Position numbers and translations under genes: made by a program. Below the pieces are notes generated by a model that did not search any database, was not told the DNA's origin, and was given only the letters and a program-made list of their open reading frames with translations. Below, piece after piece: positions 8,073 to 9,739 of a stretch of 9,739 bases of DNA; position 1 is the stretch's first letter; each line of letters begins with the position of its first letter. Source of the stretch: Candidatus Cloacimonadota bacterium (GTDB lineage: Bacteria; Cloacimonadota; Cloacimonadia; Cloacimonadales; TCS61); contig JAGGWC010000177.1 of the NCBI GenBank assembly GCA_021157645.1, forward strand, positions 1 through 9,739. Direction: 5' to 3'.

Positions 8073-8381
8073 ATGAAGTATTCTTATGTGTATATTTTAA
8101 GCGATGTAAATAACAAAATTTTGTATACAGGAGTTACTTCAGATCTTCTTAAAAGAGTTTGGGAGCATAAAAACCATGTAGTTGAAGGTTTTACCAAAAG
8201 GTATAATGTAACGAAACTCGTTTACTATGAAGAAGGTGAAGATATTTATAGTGCAATATCCCGAGAAAAACAAATTAAGGGAAAATTGAGAAAGAAGAAG
8301 ATAGCATTAATAGAAAAAGTAAATCCAGAATGGCGTGATTTATATTTGGATTTGATAAATGAAAAAACGATGTCTCTCTGA
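8073..8381 (+). CDS. Small GIY-YIG family nuclease
   Basis: A 102-residue stand-alone GIY-YIG domain of the short UvrC-N-terminus-like (UPF0213/YhbQ-related) type. The two name motifs are present as VYI (6-8) and YTG (18-20). The expected catalytic arginine (R28 in LLKRVWEH), H32, the metal-binding glutamate (E65 in REKQIKG) and N84 in NPEW are all retained, so an active single-strand or structure-specific DNase is plausible; the substrate is unknown. No DNA-binding extension is attached. The ribosome site is weak (TAGG at 8061-8064). The gene is bounded by two direct copies of a 100-bp repeat, and its last codons and stop (Ser-Leu-TGA) lie inside copy B. This suggests that gene and repeat travelled or were copied together. 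Small GIY-YIG genes are frequent and patchily distributed in bacteria, which fits acquisition. Confidence 0.92.
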   Translation: MKYSYVYILSDVNNKILYTGVTSDLLKRVWEHKNHVVEGFTKRYNVTKLVYYEEGEDIYSAISREKQIKGKLRKKKIALIEKVNPEWRDLYLDLINEKTMSL

Positions 8382-8470
8382 GGATTTCTTTCAAAGGCAT
8401 TCGACGAAGAGTCTGCAACACTCCAGATTTTTCGTGAGAAAAGTAGGAAGAGTCTCTCAGAAAGATGAAG
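8371..8470 (+). repeat. Structured direct repeat, copy B
   Basis: Second copy of the unit at 7951-8050, in the same orientation. The inner stem is 8405-8414 with 8425-8434. A C-to-T change on the 3' arm turns one G-C pair into G-U, so the 10-bp stem stays fully paired. The outer inverted ends (8373-8383 and 8455-8465) are identical to those of copy A. The first 11 bases overlap the end of the GIY-YIG gene and supply its stop codon. The unit ends 23 bases before panB, whose ribosome-binding site lies just outside the repeat. Confidence 0.9.
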
Positions 8471-8493
8471 CATAGCGATATAAGGGGACATTT

Positions 8494-9309
8494 ATGAAGA
8501 ATGTAAAAACCTTTAAGAAGATGAAGAAAGATGGTTCTAAGATTGTTATGGTAACAGCTTATGACTATCCATCCGGAAAGTTTGTTCAGGAAGCTGGAGT
8601 TGATATTATTCTGGTTGGCGATAGTCTGGGTATGGTTATCTTGGGTTATGAGGATACGCTCAAAGTAACACTTGAAAATATTCTTCATCATACAAAAGCT
8701 GTTAGACGCGGAGCGAATAGTACATTTATAATTGCCGATATGCCCTTCATGACTTATAATCTAAGTATTGAGCAGACCAAAATAAATGCTGCACTTCTTA
8801 TCACTGAGGGTGGAGCTAATGCTGTTAAACTGGAAGGTGGCAAACCAAGCAGATTGGATGCTATCAGGGCAATTGTTGATTGCGAAATTCCGGTTGTAGC
8901 TCATCTTGGTCTTACTCCACAATCTATAAATGTTCTTGGTGGATATAGAGTTCAGGGTAAGAATAAAGTAGAATTCAATGAGATCCTTGATCAGGCAAAA
9001 AAGATAGAAAAAGCGGGAGCTTTCATGCTTGTGCTGGAAGGTATTCCTGAAGAGCTGGGCAAAAAGATCAGCGAATCACTTTCTATCCCAACAATTGGAA
9101 TTGGTGCTGGTAAATTCACTGATGGTCAGGTTCTTGTTTATCACGACATATTAGGCATGACAGATTTTAAACCGAAATTCGTGAAGAGATATGCAGTGCT
9201 AAATAAAGATATTCCGATTAGTATTAAACATTTTGTAGCAGAAGTGAAAGATAGAAATTTCCCTTCAGAAGAATATATATATAATCCAATAATTAAAGAG
9301 GAAAAATGA
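8494..9309 (+). CDS. panB: 3-methyl-2-oxobutanoate hydroxymethyltransferase
   Basis: First committed enzyme of pantothenate (coenzyme A precursor) synthesis: transfers a hydroxymethyl group from methylene-tetrahydrofolate to 2-oxoisovalerate, giving ketopantoate. At 271 residues it is full length for this TIM-barrel family. Metal and substrate residues are present: D43 in VGDSLGM, D82 in ADMPFM and E114 in KLEGG. The catalytic glutamate equivalent is E182 in LVLEGIP. GIGAGKFTDGQVLVYHDILGM is the usual late motif. AAGGGG (8482-8487), six bases ahead, supports the ATG. No panC or panD lies next to it in the window, which is common outside enterobacteria. The stop overlaps the next start as ATGA, so the downstream gene is translationally coupled. 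Upstream, repeat copy B separates it from the GIY-YIG gene. Confidence 0.96.
   Translation: MKNVKTFKKMKKDGSKIVMVTAYDYPSGKFVQEAGVDIILVGDSLGMVILGYEDTLKVTLENILHHTKAVRRGANSTFIIADMPFMTYNLSIEQTKINAALLITEGGANAVKLEGGKPSRLDAIRAIVDCEIPVVAHLGLTPQSINVLGGYRVQGKNKVEFNEILDQAKKIEKAGAFMLVLEGIPEELGKKISESLSIPTIGIGAGKFTDGQVLVYHDILGMTDFKPKFVKRYAVLNKDIPISIKHFVAEVKDRNFPSEEYIYNPIIKEEK
9297..9301 (+). promoter_or_regulatory. Ribosome-binding site inside the panB end
   Basis: AGAGG lies within the last panB codons, four bases before the ATG at 9306. It fixes the start of the downstream gene and supports the ATGA overlap as a true translational coupling rather than a chance frame. Confidence 0.6.
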
Positions 9310-9739
9310 GTTTTGAAAATTCAAATTTTGATATGACGCCTGATGAGAAAATGAAGGCAGTTGCAAATCTGAAAGAAAATATGGAAGAAAATTTTGTGCA
9401 GTTAGGACAGCTTCTTTCAGATATTCGTAGGACAAAATTATTTAAATTTAAAGGTTATAAGACTTTTAAAGAATTTGTAGAGAATGAATTTAATATGAAC
9501 GGTAGTTTTGCTGCTAAAATAATTAGTAATTTCGATCTGTTTATTCGTGAACTCGATGTAGATGAGCACTCTGCAAAAGAGATCGGGCTGGATAAGCTGA
9601 ATATGATAAAACCACTGGTAAAGCAGGCTGAATTTAATGAAAAACAGGATTGGATAAAAAAAGCTCAGGAACTTCCTACCACAGAATTGCGAGAAGAAAT
9701 TAAAGAAATTCGTGAGAATAATAAGAATAAAGATAAAAC
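9306..9739 (+). CDS. Unrecognised protein, possible DNA-binding (3'-truncated)
   Basis: An open frame of 144 codons runs from the ATG overlapping the panB stop to the right edge without a stop. The start has a good ribosome site (9297-9301). The product is very charged and largely helical by eye, with few aromatic or cysteine residues. It opens with a Lys/Glu-rich helix (DEKMKAVANLKENM), continues LGQLLSDIRRTKLFKFKGYKTFKEFVENEFNM, then GSFAAKIISNFDLF, a GLDKLNMIKPLV stretch, and a Glu/Arg/Lys-rich tail (TTELREEIKEIRENN). The pattern of a GYxxFxxFxxxE segment followed by a short helix pair resembles helix-turn-helix-like proteins of plasmids and mobile elements. That is a resemblance only; I cannot name a family. 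Base composition matches the neighbours. Confidence 0.75.
   Translation, partial: MSFENSNFDMTPDEKMKAVANLKENMEENFVQLGQLLSDIRRTKLFKFKGYKTFKEFVENEFNMNGSFAAKIISNFDLFIRELDVDEHSAKEIGLDKLNMIKPLVKQAEFNEKQDWIKKAQELPTTELREEIKEIRENNKNKDK

Noticed and set aside
8073..8381. GIY-YIG gene as an intron-encoded homing endonuclease
   Set aside because: It lies between complete genes, with no split exon or intron core visible, and lacks the DNA-binding extension of homing enzymes.
7951..8470. CRISPR array or insertion sequence
   Set aside because: There are only two units, 420 bp apart with a gene between them, too long and too few for CRISPR. No transposase, and no target-site duplication could be defined.
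8275..8691. Minus-strand open frame of 138 codons across repeat copy B and the panB start
   Set aside because: It is antisense to GIY-YIG and panB. The repeat is also open in this frame in copy A, but differences between copies change many residues (for example Ser/Phe, Pro/Ser), unlike coding selection.

Overview
The window is AT-rich (about one third G+C by eye) bacterial chromosome carrying single-copy housekeeping genes, mostly on the + strand. The organism is most likely from the Fibrobacteres-Chlorobi-Bacteroidetes side of the tree, with Candidatus Cloacimonadota a good candidate. This is an inference from the GWxTD-domain secreted protein, the Bacteroidetes-like FQFESGGM segment of DnaE, the low G+C and the gene mix. 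No rRNA, tRNA, CRISPR array, phage structural gene or transposase is visible.

Layout. Bases 1-1692 are the C-terminal half of the replicative DNA polymerase III alpha subunit (dnaE), cut by the left edge. It is followed after 13 nt by a secreted GWxTD-domain protein (1706-3031). A lone minus-strand yraN (3152-3520) lies divergent to primosomal helicase priA (3662-6049). A 213-bp spacer with small inverted repeats precedes an acyl-CoA dehydrogenase (6263-7408), which sits 13 nt ahead of queH (7422-7949), the iron-sulfur enzyme of the last step of queuosine synthesis. Next comes the most unusual part: a roughly 100-bp structured repeat (7951-8050), a small GIY-YIG nuclease gene (8073-8381), and a second direct copy of the repeat (8371-8470) exactly 420 bp after the first. 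Beyond it is panB (8494-9309), whose stop codon overlaps (ATGA) the start of an unrecognised gene running off the right edge (9306-9739).

How the genes relate. DnaE, PriA and perhaps YraN concern DNA replication and maintenance. QueH and PanB are cofactor or modified-nucleoside enzymes, and the acyl-CoA dehydrogenase is central metabolism. They look like adjacent small transcription units rather than one pathway. The stand-out signal is the repeat/GIY-YIG/repeat arrangement between queH and panB. Each repeat has imperfect inverted ends around an internal 10-bp stem, and the differences between the copies keep that stem paired. It resembles a small mobile or REP/MITE-like element associated with a nuclease gene. 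This interpretation needs genome-wide copy data that cannot be had from one window.
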